Below are positions 24,281-32,439 of a stretch of DNA of 64,000 bases, piece after piece (the first letter of the stretch is position 1; every line of letters starts with the position of its first letter). The stretch is from Bowmanella dokdonensis (lineage in GTDB: Bacteria > Pseudomonadota > Gammaproteobacteria > Enterobacterales > Alteromonadaceae). Under the pieces are notes generated by a model. The model made no database searches and had not been told where the DNA came from. It saw only the letters and a list, made by a program, of their open reading frames with translations. The position numbers and the translations under genes are program-made. The stretch is taken from assembly GCF_017254865.1 (NCBI RefSeq), contig NZ_JAFKCV010000007.1:1-64000 (forward strand), given 5' to 3'.

Positions 24281-26326
24281 ATGAATAAACAGTTCCGACT
24301 GGGCGAGGCCGCTGTCGACCTCACTCGCAATCAAATCCATTTGGCAGGCCGGGACATCACCCTGCAGCCCAAGGTGATGGCGGTACTGGCCGAACTGGTC
24401 CGCGCCAGGGGCCAGGTTGTCTCTCAGGAGCAACTGATGCAGCAGATCTGGGCCGGTACCATTGTCTCGCCCAATACCTTGCAGCGCTGCATTGCTCAGC
24501 TCAGAAAGGCTCTGGGTGATGACAGTAGGCAACAACGGGTAATCAGGACACACGCCAAGCAGGGTTACAGCCTGGAGTTACCGGTCTGCTTTGACCGGCA
24601 AGACAAGGAGCGGAGCAGGAGTTCATCCAGAAAACGCAGGTCGAGCAGGCGCTACCTGGCTCTGACGGCGTTGCTGCCCCTGTTGCTCGCACTCTCTTCC
24701 ATTGGTTTCTACTCTTCGCAAGATCCGGCAGGCCGCTATGGCAAACTCAGCTATCTGACCACCACTGAGGGCAAGGAAAGTTTTGCCAGCTATTCTCCAG
24801 ACGGCCGCTATATGGTCTTTCACCGCTATGAGGGATTGTGTGAGAACCACCTGTGGAGCAAGGATTTGGCCAGCCAGGAAGAAACTCGCCTGACCGGGGC
24901 TGCGGAATACTTTCAACAACATAGCTTCGCGCCGGGCGGTGACAGGTTGGCGTTTGTGGGCAAAAACCTGTGTGGCAAAGACGGGGTACCCGAGTGCTGG
25001 GAACTCAAGACCCTGGATTTTGCTGCAGCCCTGAACGGGCCGCAACAGCCGCAGACTCGCGTCAGTTGCGACGAAGGTATGCTGTACGGGGCGCAATGGA
25101 TGAACAACGGCAGTATCGCCATGCTCAAGCGCCCCGAGGACGGGCACTGGCGGCTGATTACCTACCATCTTCGTGACGAGACCGAGCAAACCCTGTTTGC
25201 CCCGCCCGACCAGCGCCTGTACAACCTCGCCTATTCGCCTGGACTGGACAGGCTGGCTACCCTGGGCAAAACGACCAACGGCCGAAACCAGCTTACACTG
25301 CTGTCCAGTAAGGGCAAGGTGCTCAATACCATGACGCTGGTTTTGCCCGTGGCTCTTTCCCGCTATGAACTGCTGGAATTGAGCTTTCATCCCGCCGAGG
25401 AGAAACTGCTGATATACGGCCCCATCCACCAATTCGAAGTGGATCTGAACGGTCAGGTGACCCGCATCGACACTCAAGCCGCCGAGGCTATTGATTCACT
25501 GGTCTATGCTCCCCACGCCGACAGACTGCTGGGCACCTACGGGGTGATTGACTGGGACTTCTATCCCCATGCGCTACCGGGGCAGGCAGAGGACCCCATG
25601 ACAATGCCGGAACCACTGGACTCCACCTTTGTGGACAAAGAGGCCAGGTTTCAGCCGCAAGGATCGCATATCGCCTTCGTGTCCAATCGTTCTGGCGTCG
25701 ATCAGGTCTGGCTGGTGGCGCAGCAGCGAGTCTGGCAGCTCAGCCGATTTGAAAGCGGCGCGATTGCGGGTCTGGCCTGGTCGCCCTCGGGACAGCAGTT
25801 GTTGGTTAATCATAACGACGGCCTGTCTTTACTGGACCTGGACGGTGGCATCCGGCAACTCGACCAACCTTTTGCCGTTAAACAGCTTTATCAGTGGACG
25901 GGCGACGGTCATGTCCTGTTTTCCAGTGAGGTTGACTGGCAGCAGCAAGCCGTTGCCTACCACCTGGCTTCGGGCCAGTGGCGACGACTGGATGTCGGGG
26001 ACAGTATCTGGATGCAGGCAGATGCAAAGGGGCAATTCTACAGCCTGGACAAGCACGGCCAGATCCGGCGCCTTGCTTCGGAAGACGGGGCACAATCCGC
26101 ATTAGTGCTGGATGATATTGCCAAGCGTTTTGTCCTGGGCAATGACCTGTTATTGGCCGTGGATAAGCAAAATAATCTGGTCAGCTATGATCTGGCCCGT
26201 CAACAGCCACTCGACAGCCAGGCGCTTGCGCTGCCAAGCTTGTATGTGGACGACAGCAATGGCCGTCAGGCGCTGATCGCCCGCATCAGCGCGGCCCGAC
26301 AGGACATAGTCGAACTGCGACGATAG
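24281..26326 (+). CDS. Second CadC-like regulator with TolB-type propeller
   Basis: 681 residues, a paralogue of the regulator at 10393-12456 with the same order: winged helix (NTLQRCIAQLRKALGDD, IRTHAKQGYSLE) in the first about 105 residues, a membrane span near 125-145 (YLALTALLPLLLALSSIGF), then propeller blades (FASYSPDGRYMVF, LAWSPSGQQLLV). The shared blade order and motifs such as LSYLTTTEGKESFASYS and LTPLTASDEQEFNASYS indicate recent common descent. The ATG at 24281 aligns with the start of the paralogue; a GTG at 24239 would add 14 residues. The esterase-TPR gene across the divergent promoter is the obvious target. Confidence 0.8.
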   Translation: MNKQFRLGEAAVDLTRNQIHLAGRDITLQPKVMAVLAELVRARGQVVSQEQLMQQIWAGTIVSPNTLQRCIAQLRKALGDDSRQQRVIRTHAKQGYSLELPVCFDRQDKERSRSSSRKRRSSRRYLALTALLPLLLALSSIGFYSSQDPAGRYGKLSYLTTTEGKESFASYSPDGRYMVFHRYEGLCENHLWSKDLASQEETRLTGAAEYFQQHSFAPGGDRLAFVGKNLCGKDGVPECWELKTLDFAAALNGPQQPQTRVSCDEGMLYGAQWMNNGSIAMLKRPEDGHWRLITYHLRDETEQTLFAPPDQRLYNLAYSPGLDRLATLGKTTNGRNQLTLLSSKGKVLNTMTLVLPVALSRYELLELSFHPAEEKLLIYGPIHQFEVDLNGQVTRIDTQAAEAIDSLVYAPHADRLLGTYGVIDWDFYPHALPGQAEDPMTMPEPLDSTFVDKEARFQPQGSHIAFVSNRSGVDQVWLVAQQRVWQLSRFESGAIAGLAWSPSGQQLLVNHNDGLSLLDLDGGIRQLDQPFAVKQLYQWTGDGHVLFSSEVDWQQQAVAYHLASGQWRRLDVGDSIWMQADAKGQFYSLDKHGQIRRLASEDGAQSALVLDDIAKRFVLGNDLLLAVDKQNNLVSYDLARQQPLDSQALALPSLYVDDSNGRQALIARISAARQDIVELRR

Positions 26327-26686
26327 CATCATTGCCAGCCGGCAACTCCATTACTCCTGGGTTAGCTCCGTACAATCAGGATTGAGCTTCCCTTGGCGGT
26401 TTTACGGCATCGGCGCGAGCTATTTTTGCTCTGCAGCGAGGTCGATCAGGACGTTCGCGCAAAATAACGTAGAACCACAGCGAGAGAGAACCTTTAGCTA
26501 TTACTTTTCTTAGCGTCTTGGCGATCTCTGCGCGAGAGAATCCGGTCAGTAAGCCTGCTGGGAGAAGGGCATGCACCAAGCACCTACAGGCACAGAGAAA
26601 GTACAGATCCAATCTAAACCTGCACTGGCACTTTTCTATTGCTTATGGGATTCTGGTAGGACCACTTGAAAAAGTTGCTAGAGCCG
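26327..26686. other. Gap with a degenerate dispersed repeat
   Basis: Around 26468-26545 the phrases AACCACAGCGAGAGAGAAC and TTCTTAGCGTCTTGGCGATC ... CTCTGCGCGAGAG resemble the widespread non-coding repeat built on AACCACAGAGACGCAGAG, here partly decayed. Part of it recurs at 6858-6880 in the opposite orientation. No ORF or RNA gene is convincing. Confidence 0.35.
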
Positions 26687-27505
26687 ATGGGACAGGACAA
26701 CACAAACCGGGTATTGCTGGAAAAACAGGGGGCTATTGCTATCGTCACCCTAAACCGGCCGGACAAGCATAACGGCCTGGATGAGGCTATGTTTGTGCAG
26801 TTGCTGGATACGGCAAAACGGCTTAAGAAAGACCGGTCGGTGCGCTGCGTGATCCTGCAGGGCGCCGGGCCGTCTTTTTGCGCTGGGCTGGACTTTGCCT
26901 CGGTCTCCAAAAAACCGTCCATGATAGTGCGCTTTTTCTTAAAACTGCCCTGGTCCAAAGACAACCGCTTTCAGCGCCTGGCCCATTGCTGGCGCGATCT
27001 GCCCATGCCGGTGATTGCCGTGGTGCACGGCAACTGCTTTGGCGGCGGCATGCAGATCGCCCTTGGCTGTGATTACCGGATTGCCGCCCCTGACGCCAAA
27101 CTGTCCATTATGGAAATCAAGTGGGGCATTATCCCGGATATGAGCGGCACCGTGACCCTGTCACGCCTGACAAGGGTGGATATCGCCCAGGAATTGACCA
27201 TGACAGGGCGTATCTTCAGCGGCAGCGACGGGGCCGAATACGGTCTTGTCAGCAAACTCAGCGACCAGCCGCTGCAGGCGGCCATGGAACTGGCGACCAC
27301 CATCAGCCAGAAAAGCCCGGATGCCATCGCCGCTGCCAAGGCCTTGTTTAAAAAGACCTGAAAAAAAGATACCCGCGGCGCCCTGTTCTGGGAGCGGTTG
27401 ATTCAGTTGCGCCTGTTGGGTCGCAGGAATCAGCGCATCGCCATGCAAAACGGCCTGGCCAAAGACAAGGCACCTAAGCCTTTTAGCGACAGAACATCCT
27501 TCTAG
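26687..27505 (+). pseudogene. Crotonase (enoyl-CoA hydratase/isomerase) gene with an in-frame TGA
   Basis: The frame opens at the ATG at 26687 (an upstream TTG at 26666 is also in frame). Residues show LNRPDKHNGLD, the oxyanion segment GAGPSFCAGLDF, and the second oxyanion helix GNCFGGGMQIALG, with MEIKWGIIPDMSGT in the catalytic position. A TGA at 27359-27361 stops it at 224 codons, but the same frame goes on to TAG at 27503-27505 with 47 codons of normal family sequence (GALFWERLIQLRLLGRRNQR, KPFSDRTSF). Family members have Trp after KT, so TGG to TGA is the likely change. The C-terminal trimer helix would be lost. Either a recent nonsense mutation, readthrough, or a sequencing error. Confidence 0.8.
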
Positions 27506-27791
27506 TCTTGGGCCTGCACGCTGTAGCAGTGTGACGGGAAGTGGCCTCTCCCTGCAAAGGAGGCGGGCCACTGTCGGATGTTGTTGTAATCACAATCTAA
27601 TAAAGCCAGTTTATATAGCCTAATATAATAACAACTCCGCCTGGGCCAGCTAGCATTGATCGCTGGGCACGGGGTGACTTCTATCCATCCCTTTGCGATG
27701 TCTCCATTGATAGTTCCTGTGTTGTATAGCACTTTGCGGACAACCAATGAAAACGCTTCTGTTATTGAGTTTGAGCTAGACAATTCTGCTG

Positions 27792-28238
27792 TTGGTATTG
27801 TCAGTACGACTCTTGTTCTCCACGCCACCGGCAACTCAGGTATCCGGCCACGACAGTGCTGTTCCTCAACCTGTTGAGCTCCCCCGGCCTGAAATCGTCA
27901 CAGCTTTCTCCAAGGTGCCTGCACCGCCTGCAGATTTGACTGACCTGCGTAAGATCATCCGTGAAGAAATCGCAGTATTGGGACAGGTTCTCATAGCTCA
28001 GGCACAAGGTCCTGTGGCTCTTGCGGAAGAATCTCTTAGTGAAGAGGAGCCCCGCGAACAACAAAAGGTATTGGTTGAGCAGCGTCTGTTGGGGCATATC
28101 GCCGATGGTTATATCTCGGATGCGGATATGACGCGGCTTCAACAAAAAATTGCGCAACTCGATGTCAGGAGTCGCAAGGAAATGCTCGGCCGTTTGGCCC
28201 GGGCGTTACAATCTGGTGAGTTGGAAGGCCGTTTTTAG
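27792..28238 (+). CDS. Small exported helical protein, unknown
   Basis: About 148 residues. The frame can start at the TTG at 27792. A better-looking ATG at 27747 (MKTLLLLSLS) is in the same frame but is followed by TAG at 27777 after ten codons; together the two pieces would make one signal peptide, so the gene may be broken by a nonsense codon. The mature part has a Pro-rich stretch (QPVELPRPEI) and charged helices (LRKIIREEIAVLGQVLIAQA, MTRLQQKIAQLDVRSRKEML), possibly coiled-coil. No family recognised. Thirty bases upstream of the exported protein at 28268 and probably co-transcribed. Confidence 0.5.
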   Translation: MVLSVRLLFSTPPATQVSGHDSAVPQPVELPRPEIVTAFSKVPAPPADLTDLRKIIREEIAVLGQVLIAQAQGPVALAEESLSEEEPREQQKVLVEQRLLGHIADGYISDADMTRLQQKIAQLDVRSRKEMLGRLARALQSGELEGRF

Positions 28239-28267
28239 TTCCACACTCTATTAACGAGGAATAATAA

Positions 28268-28690
28268 ATGAAAACCTTATCCACCGCTGTACTGATGGCT
28301 CTAGTTGTAAGCTCTGCCGGCGCTTTTGCCGGTACCACTCAACCTGCTCCCGTGGAAGTGGATCTCGATCTGATGTTTGCTCACGGGGACATGGAGTCGG
28401 CGAGGTGGGCCAAAGGCGATGATCTGATCGGTTGCGGTATCCGAACTTTTGATAATGGTGCAGGCGGGGTCGTCAACATTGGCTTCTGTCAGGCGCAAGA
28501 TGGGGATGGTGACAGCGCAATTTGCACCACCGACAGAATGGATCTGCTCGAAACTATGTATGCTCTTAATGACGATTCATACATTCGTTTTTCCTGGGAC
28601 ATGGATGGAAACTGCACGGTATTGGGCTTTTCCACCCAGTCCTTGTATCACAATAAGGATAACCCCTCTTTTATCAACAAGAAGAACTGA
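28268..28690 (+). CDS. Small secreted protein with four cysteines, unknown
   Basis: 140 residues with a clear signal peptide (LMALVVSSAGAFAG). The mature 118 residues are acidic and have four Cys (IGCGIR, NIGFCQAQ, AICTTD, GNCTVLGFS) that could form two disulfides, with strand-rich sequence between. No family is recognised. AACGAGGAATA precedes the ATG as ribosome site. It follows the helical exported protein and ends at a strong terminator, so the two form a small operon of unknown, extracytoplasmic role. Confidence 0.6.
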   Translation: MKTLSTAVLMALVVSSAGAFAGTTQPAPVEVDLDLMFAHGDMESARWAKGDDLIGCGIRTFDNGAGGVVNIGFCQAQDGDGDSAICTTDRMDLLETMYALNDDSYIRFSWDMDGNCTVLGFSTQSLYHNKDNPSFINKKN

Positions 28691-28694
28691 ACAG

Positions 28695-28728
28695 ATGGCC
28701 GCTTGGTAGCAAGCGGCCATAGTTTCTT
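28695..28728 (+). terminator. Intrinsic terminator after the exported-protein pair
   Basis: Perfect 10-bp stem ATGGCCGCTT / AAGCGGCCAT with a six-base loop, followed by AGTTTCTT. Confidence 0.75.
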
Positions 28729-28807
28729 AGCTCCCCGGACCCGATGGAGCCATCATTGGAGGGGAGAATGTTAAGTAAGCATGGGTTTATAAGTCAGGAG
28801 ACGCAAA

Positions 28808-29080
28808 ATGCCAAAGTATGTGATTGAACGGGAGATTCCAGGTGCCGGCAAGCTGTCGGCCGAGGAACTTAAAGGGATTTCGCAGACCTCCTGCGGTGTA
28901 TTAAGCGAGATGGGGCCGGAGATCCAGTGGCTGCAAAGCTACGTGACAGGCGACAAGATCTATTGCCTGTATATCGCTCCCAATGAACAGATGGTGCGGG
29001 AGCATGCCGAACGCGGCGGATTTCCGGCCAATCGGGTGTCTCAGGTGAGGTCGGTGATCGATCCCACCACAGCCGAGTAG
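28808..29080 (+). CDS. DUF4242 small protein
   Basis: 90 residues, full length for the DUF4242 (ferredoxin-like alpha/beta) family: MPKYVIEREIPGAGKLSAEE, IQWLQSYVTGDKIYC and AERGGFPANRVSQVRSVI. A nickel- or other metal-binding role has been proposed for relatives; no reaction is known. The ATG follows a GGAGAC ribosome site. A single-gene unit closed by the hairpin at 29099. Confidence 0.85.
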   Translation: MPKYVIEREIPGAGKLSAEELKGISQTSCGVLSEMGPEIQWLQSYVTGDKIYCLYIAPNEQMVREHAERGGFPANRVSQVRSVIDPTTAE

Positions 29081-29098
29081 CGTCTTTATTCCTATTTA

Positions 29099-29131
29099 CA
29101 ATCCATGCGCAAACTGTCTGCGCATGGATTG
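29099..29131. terminator. Strong hairpin between DUF4242 and ccdAB
   Basis: CAATCCATGCGCA / TGCGCATGGATTG is a perfect 13-bp stem with a seven-base loop. No T-run follows on the plus strand, and TGTAAAT precedes it, so on the minus strand there is a weak run. It separates the DUF4242 unit from the toxin-antitoxin pair. Confidence 0.55.
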
Positions 29132-29174
29132 TGAGCTAAGCTGCTTGGCAACATGATTTTCTGACTCAATCCTG

Positions 29175-29411
29175 ATGTCTGTTACCTCGACAAAGTCTGC
29201 TTGTAATACTTCCATCGATACTGAACTGCTGGCACAAGCCAGAGAGCTGAGTATCAGTCCCTCAGCCGTATTAGAAAGGGCACTGTACAAAGAGGTAAAG
29301 GCGGCCCGGGCCCGGCAGTGGCGCGAACAAAACACGGAGGCGATAGCCGAATACAATCTGGAACTGGAAAAGCAAGGTGGCACTTTTGCTGAGCGTATAG
29401 GCCAGCTATGA
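29175..29411 (+). CDS. ccdA: CcdA-type antitoxin
   Basis: 78 residues. The N-terminal ribbon-helix-helix (NTSIDTELLAQARELSISPS) binds DNA, and the C-terminal WREQNTEAIAEYNLELEKQG is the typical CcdA tail that wraps the toxin. It overlaps ccdB by four bases (ATGA), the standard arrangement. On chromosomes such pairs act as stabilising or selfish modules. Autoregulation by the CcdAB complex is expected but no operator dyad stands out. Confidence 0.85.
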   Translation: MSVTSTKSACNTSIDTELLAQARELSISPSAVLERALYKEVKAARARQWREQNTEAIAEYNLELEKQGGTFAERIGQL

Positions 29412-29707
29412 AGTTCGAACACTTTGATCTGGGGAAGATAGGTGAGCAAAGGGTGGTGCTGCTGACCAACCCCCTATTCCATGAGATCGATGCCTTGTTG
29501 GTTGCTACCCTTAAGCCACACACAGGAAGAAAATTGATCACCGGCCTGCAAATTCCCGTTGTCGTAGGTGACGAGGCATTGTTCGTAGACCTGCTGGATA
29601 TGGGCTCTGTCTCCAGCAGCCGGATTAAGAGCGTGGCATTTACCTCATTGGCATCTTATCGAAGAGAGATAAAGTCCGGCCTGGATTTGCTGGTGGATGG
29701 TTTTTAA
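29408..29707 (+). CDS. ccdB: CcdB-like toxin (gyrase inhibitor family)
   Basis: 99 residues, the usual CcdB length, directly coupled to the CcdA-type antitoxin. It has the family's strand pattern (QRVVLLTNPLFHEIDALLVA, LQIPVVVGDEALFVDLLDMG) and the C-terminal helix SYRREIKSGLDLLVDGF, where plasmid CcdB carries its gyrase-contact Trp-Gly-Ile; here that tail ends VDGF, so gyrase poisoning may be altered or lost. Toxin identity rests on partner, length and overall pattern. Confidence 0.7.
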   Translation: MKFEHFDLGKIGEQRVVLLTNPLFHEIDALLVATLKPHTGRKLITGLQIPVVVGDEALFVDLLDMGSVSSSRIKSVAFTSLASYRREIKSGLDLLVDGF

Positions 29708-29718
29708 CCGCCGCCCTT

Positions 29719-30639
29719 TTAGTGACTATGAGCATCTTTTATCATCAGTTCTATAAAAGGTTGATACGTTTGCGCATCTACTGCTTTGAACTGAGTTGTA
29801 CCGCCAAATTCCGGCCACCCCCTGTTTAAACCTTCCATTACCGATGGTGGCAGGGTTTCTTTGCTTAACAGGGCGGCGCTTACCCGGTCGCATACCTCAG
29901 TTGCCAGGCGGCACAATACCGGGCCTACCGGGATAGGGGGAGAGCGCCACAGCTCCTGTACCCTGGTGGTTAGGCTGCTGTCTGCAGCCAGCGCCAGGTC
30001 ATATACGCCGGAAGCCAGGCCGGCCAGATCGGTTTTGCCTGTCAGCACCGCCTGTAGCGCCTGATCGTGGCTGCCACTGTAGATAACCCTGGCGAATGCC
30101 GAAGCCAGGTTATTGAATCCCAGCTCCGCAAGATACCGGCGCGGCATCAACCCACCCGAGGTGGAATCCCGCCAGACCAGGGCCAGACGAAGCTCATGAG
30201 TGTCCCTTATCCATGCCTGCTGGCCGGCCACCTTCGGGGACGCGATCAACACTGATCGGTAGCCGTTTCCGGTGTCCGGTGACACGTCCGGCACCGCTGC
30301 GGTTGCCACGGGCAGGTCAAGGCTGGCGGCCTGCAGGTAACCAAGCAGATTGGGAACGGCAATATCGACTTTACCCTGGCCGATCATATTGATCAGGTCG
30401 CTTGGGGAGTCAAACAGCATCAACCGGGTCTGCCGGTCAAGGGTGGTTCCCAGATAGTCGGCCAGGGGTTTGATCGCCGCTGTGCGGTCCACTTTCGCAT
30501 AGGCATAAGTTGCTATCACAAGGGGCGTTGGCTGGCTTGCCTGGACCGTAAATGGGCCGCCTGTTGTGATTAGAAGCCAACACAGCATTGTCTGCCAGAG
30601 CTTTGTCCGCCCTGATAAGCCGTTCAGTGTTTCCCGCAT
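29719..30639 (-). CDS. PhnD/phosphonate-type periplasmic binding protein, orphan
   Basis: 306 residues with a signal peptide (CWLLITTGGPFTVQA). The mature part fits the PhnD-like type II binding fold: LVIATYAYAKVDRTAAIKPL, GQGKVDIAVPNLLGYLQA, VWRDSTSGGLMPRRYL and GSHDQALQAVLTGKTDLAGL. No ABC permease or ATPase lies nearby, and there is no His kinase partner, so whether it delivers a solute or acts as a sensor is unknown. Divergent from the dipeptidase gene across about 280 bp. Confidence 0.75.
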   Translation of the reverse strand: MRETLNGLSGRTKLWQTMLCWLLITTGGPFTVQASQPTPLVIATYAYAKVDRTAAIKPLADYLGTTLDRQTRLMLFDSPSDLINMIGQGKVDIAVPNLLGYLQAASLDLPVATAAVPDVSPDTGNGYRSVLIASPKVAGQQAWIRDTHELRLALVWRDSTSGGLMPRRYLAELGFNNLASAFARVIYSGSHDQALQAVLTGKTDLAGLASGVYDLALAADSSLTTRVQELWRSPPIPVGPVLCRLATEVCDRVSAALLSKETLPPSVMEGLNRGWPEFGGTTQFKAVDAQTYQPFIELMIKDAHSH

Positions 30640-30920
30640 AACATTATTCCCGATATTTAGAGGCCCTGGCTGAGGTGCAGTATGCCCAGGCCAGCCAGCA
30701 ATAACTGAATTTACAACAAGTTATTACTGATAACGTAACAACGGTCATCAAGATGCCAGTGCGCCGAAAACTTTTTAACTGATAGGGACAGGGAAAATCG
30801 CGTTACTGGTTTTTGCCTGTGCACTTGCATAAGCCAGCCTTATCCGACACTTAAGATCTAACTGTTTGTTTTGCAAAGGGTGGCTTGCTAGATTCTTGCT
30901 CCTTAATTAAGGAGCAAGTC

Positions 30921-32414
30921 ATGTTTAAAGTCCTTCCCCTGATCCCTTTGCTTTTTTCGCCCCTGCTGTTTGCCAAAGAGCCTGGCGAGTTGGCCAAAGC
31001 CACGGCCGAGTACGCCGTTACCACTTACCAACAGGCCATGGTCGACAGCCTTAAAAGCCTGGTCAGGCACAATACGGTGGCGGTGGAGGGAGTCCCTTCG
31101 CCGGATAATCCGGTGCATCAGGCCTTTAAGCAGGACCTGATTCAGCAGGCCGGCGAGCTGGGCCTGGACTATCAGGACTATGGCTATGTGGTTGTCATCG
31201 GTCTGGGAGAGGGCCCGGAGCGGATTGGTCTGGTCACCCACGGCGATATCCAGCCGGTGAATCCAGATAAGTGGGCAAAATCGCCTTTTGAACTGGACAT
31301 GACCACGGAGCCTGGCAAGCTGCTTGGCCGGGGTACCGAGGACGACAAGGGGCCAATTTCCACTGCCTTGTACGCCATGAAAGCCATAAAGGACCAGCAG
31401 ATCCCGCTGACCAAGCGGATTGAGCTCTATGTTTATATGGCCGAAGAGTCAGACTGGGCGCCCCTCCAGGCGTTTATCAAAACCCATGAGCTGCCTGAGC
31501 TGAATATCACCATCGATACGGAATATCCGGTAGTGACGGCAGAAAAAGGCTACGGCACTCTGAGTATGACCTTTCCCCACCATAGCCTGAGCTCAGAGTC
31601 ACCCTACCTGGAAAGCTTCGAGGGCGGCTTTTTCGGCAGTCAGATCCCTGAGGATGCCAGAGCCGTCATTGCCAATGCCTCACAGGCACTGCTTGAGCGC
31701 ATTAAGCAAAAAGCCGCGGCGCAAACGGGCATGCAATACGACTATCAATGGCGGGACGACAGCCTGATTGTGACGGCGCTGGGCCGCTCGGCCCACTCTT
31801 CCAAGCCGGAAAACGGCGTTAACGCTATCACCCATCTGGCTGAGGCCCTGGATGTGCAAAGCTGGCCGACCAATGCGGCCGGGGCTTTGGTGACTTTTAT
31901 CAATGAGCAACTGGGCACCGGACTGTACGGCAAAAAGTTTGGTGATATTGCCTACGAGGATGCGTTTATGGGTCCCATGACAGTGTCGCCCACCGTTATT
32001 AAGCAGCTCGACGCCGGTATTCAACTGAATATCAATATCCGCCGGCCCCGGGGTAAAACGGCTGAGCAACTGGAGCAGGAAATCAATCAGGCCGTCGACA
32101 ACTGGCAGGTCAGCAGCGGCGTCATCCTGCTGGATCGCAACAATCGCATCGATGATCCCTTTGTGCAGACCGATGCGCCCCATGTCGGCACCTTACTCTC
32201 GGTTTTTTCCCATTATTCCGGCATGGAAGATGCCCAACCCGTATCAATCGGCGGCGCCAGCAATTCCAGGTTGTTTCCCACCGCCGTAGGGTTTGGCCCG
32301 TCCATGCCCGGCGAGGAGTACACCGGCCACTCTGAACACGAATTTATCAGCCTGGAGCAGTTTGTGCTGAACCTCAAAATGTACACTGCCGTGCTGGTGG
32401 AGCTCGCCCACTAG
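30921..32414 (+). CDS. M20 family dipeptidase (PepV-like), secreted
   Basis: 497 residues with a signal peptide (VLPLIPLLFSPLLFAKE). M20 metal-site motifs are in order: LVTHGDIQPV (His and catalytic Asp), GRGTEDDKGP (bridging Asp), YMAEESDWAP (Glu pair), and a C-terminal GEEYTGHSEHE. The insertion between them (ALGRSAHSSKPENG) is the lid domain. PepV-like enzymes split dipeptides with broad specificity; here it would act in the periplasm. The ATG has AAGGAG seven bases upstream. Monocistronic; its 3' end meets the cytochrome-rhodanese gene. Confidence 0.85.
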   Translation: MFKVLPLIPLLFSPLLFAKEPGELAKATAEYAVTTYQQAMVDSLKSLVRHNTVAVEGVPSPDNPVHQAFKQDLIQQAGELGLDYQDYGYVVVIGLGEGPERIGLVTHGDIQPVNPDKWAKSPFELDMTTEPGKLLGRGTEDDKGPISTALYAMKAIKDQQIPLTKRIELYVYMAEESDWAPLQAFIKTHELPELNITIDTEYPVVTAEKGYGTLSMTFPHHSLSSESPYLESFEGGFFGSQIPEDARAVIANASQALLERIKQKAAAQTGMQYDYQWRDDSLIVTALGRSAHSSKPENGVNAITHLAEALDVQSWPTNAAGALVTFINEQLGTGLYGKKFGDIAYEDAFMGPMTVSPTVIKQLDAGIQLNINIRRPRGKTAEQLEQEINQAVDNWQVSSGVILLDRNNRIDDPFVQTDAPHVGTLLSVFSHYSGMEDAQPVSIGGASNSRLFPTAVGFGPSMPGEEYTGHSEHEFISLEQFVLNLKMYTAVLVELAH

Positions 32415-32420
32415 TTGGCA

Positions 32421-32439
32421 GCGGCGCTTAGTGCGCCGC
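32421..32439. terminator. Hairpin at the convergent ends
   Basis: GCGGCGC-TTAGT-GCGCCGC lies just past the dipeptidase stop and holds the TAA of the cytochrome gene (in the loop on the minus strand). It may serve both genes; the following TTCGTCTTC is only weakly T-rich. Confidence 0.45.

Noticed and set aside
27359-27361. Selenocysteine at the crotonase TGA
   Set aside because: Relatives have Trp, not Cys, at this place; no SECIS-like hairpin is evident directly downstream and crotonases are not selenoproteins.
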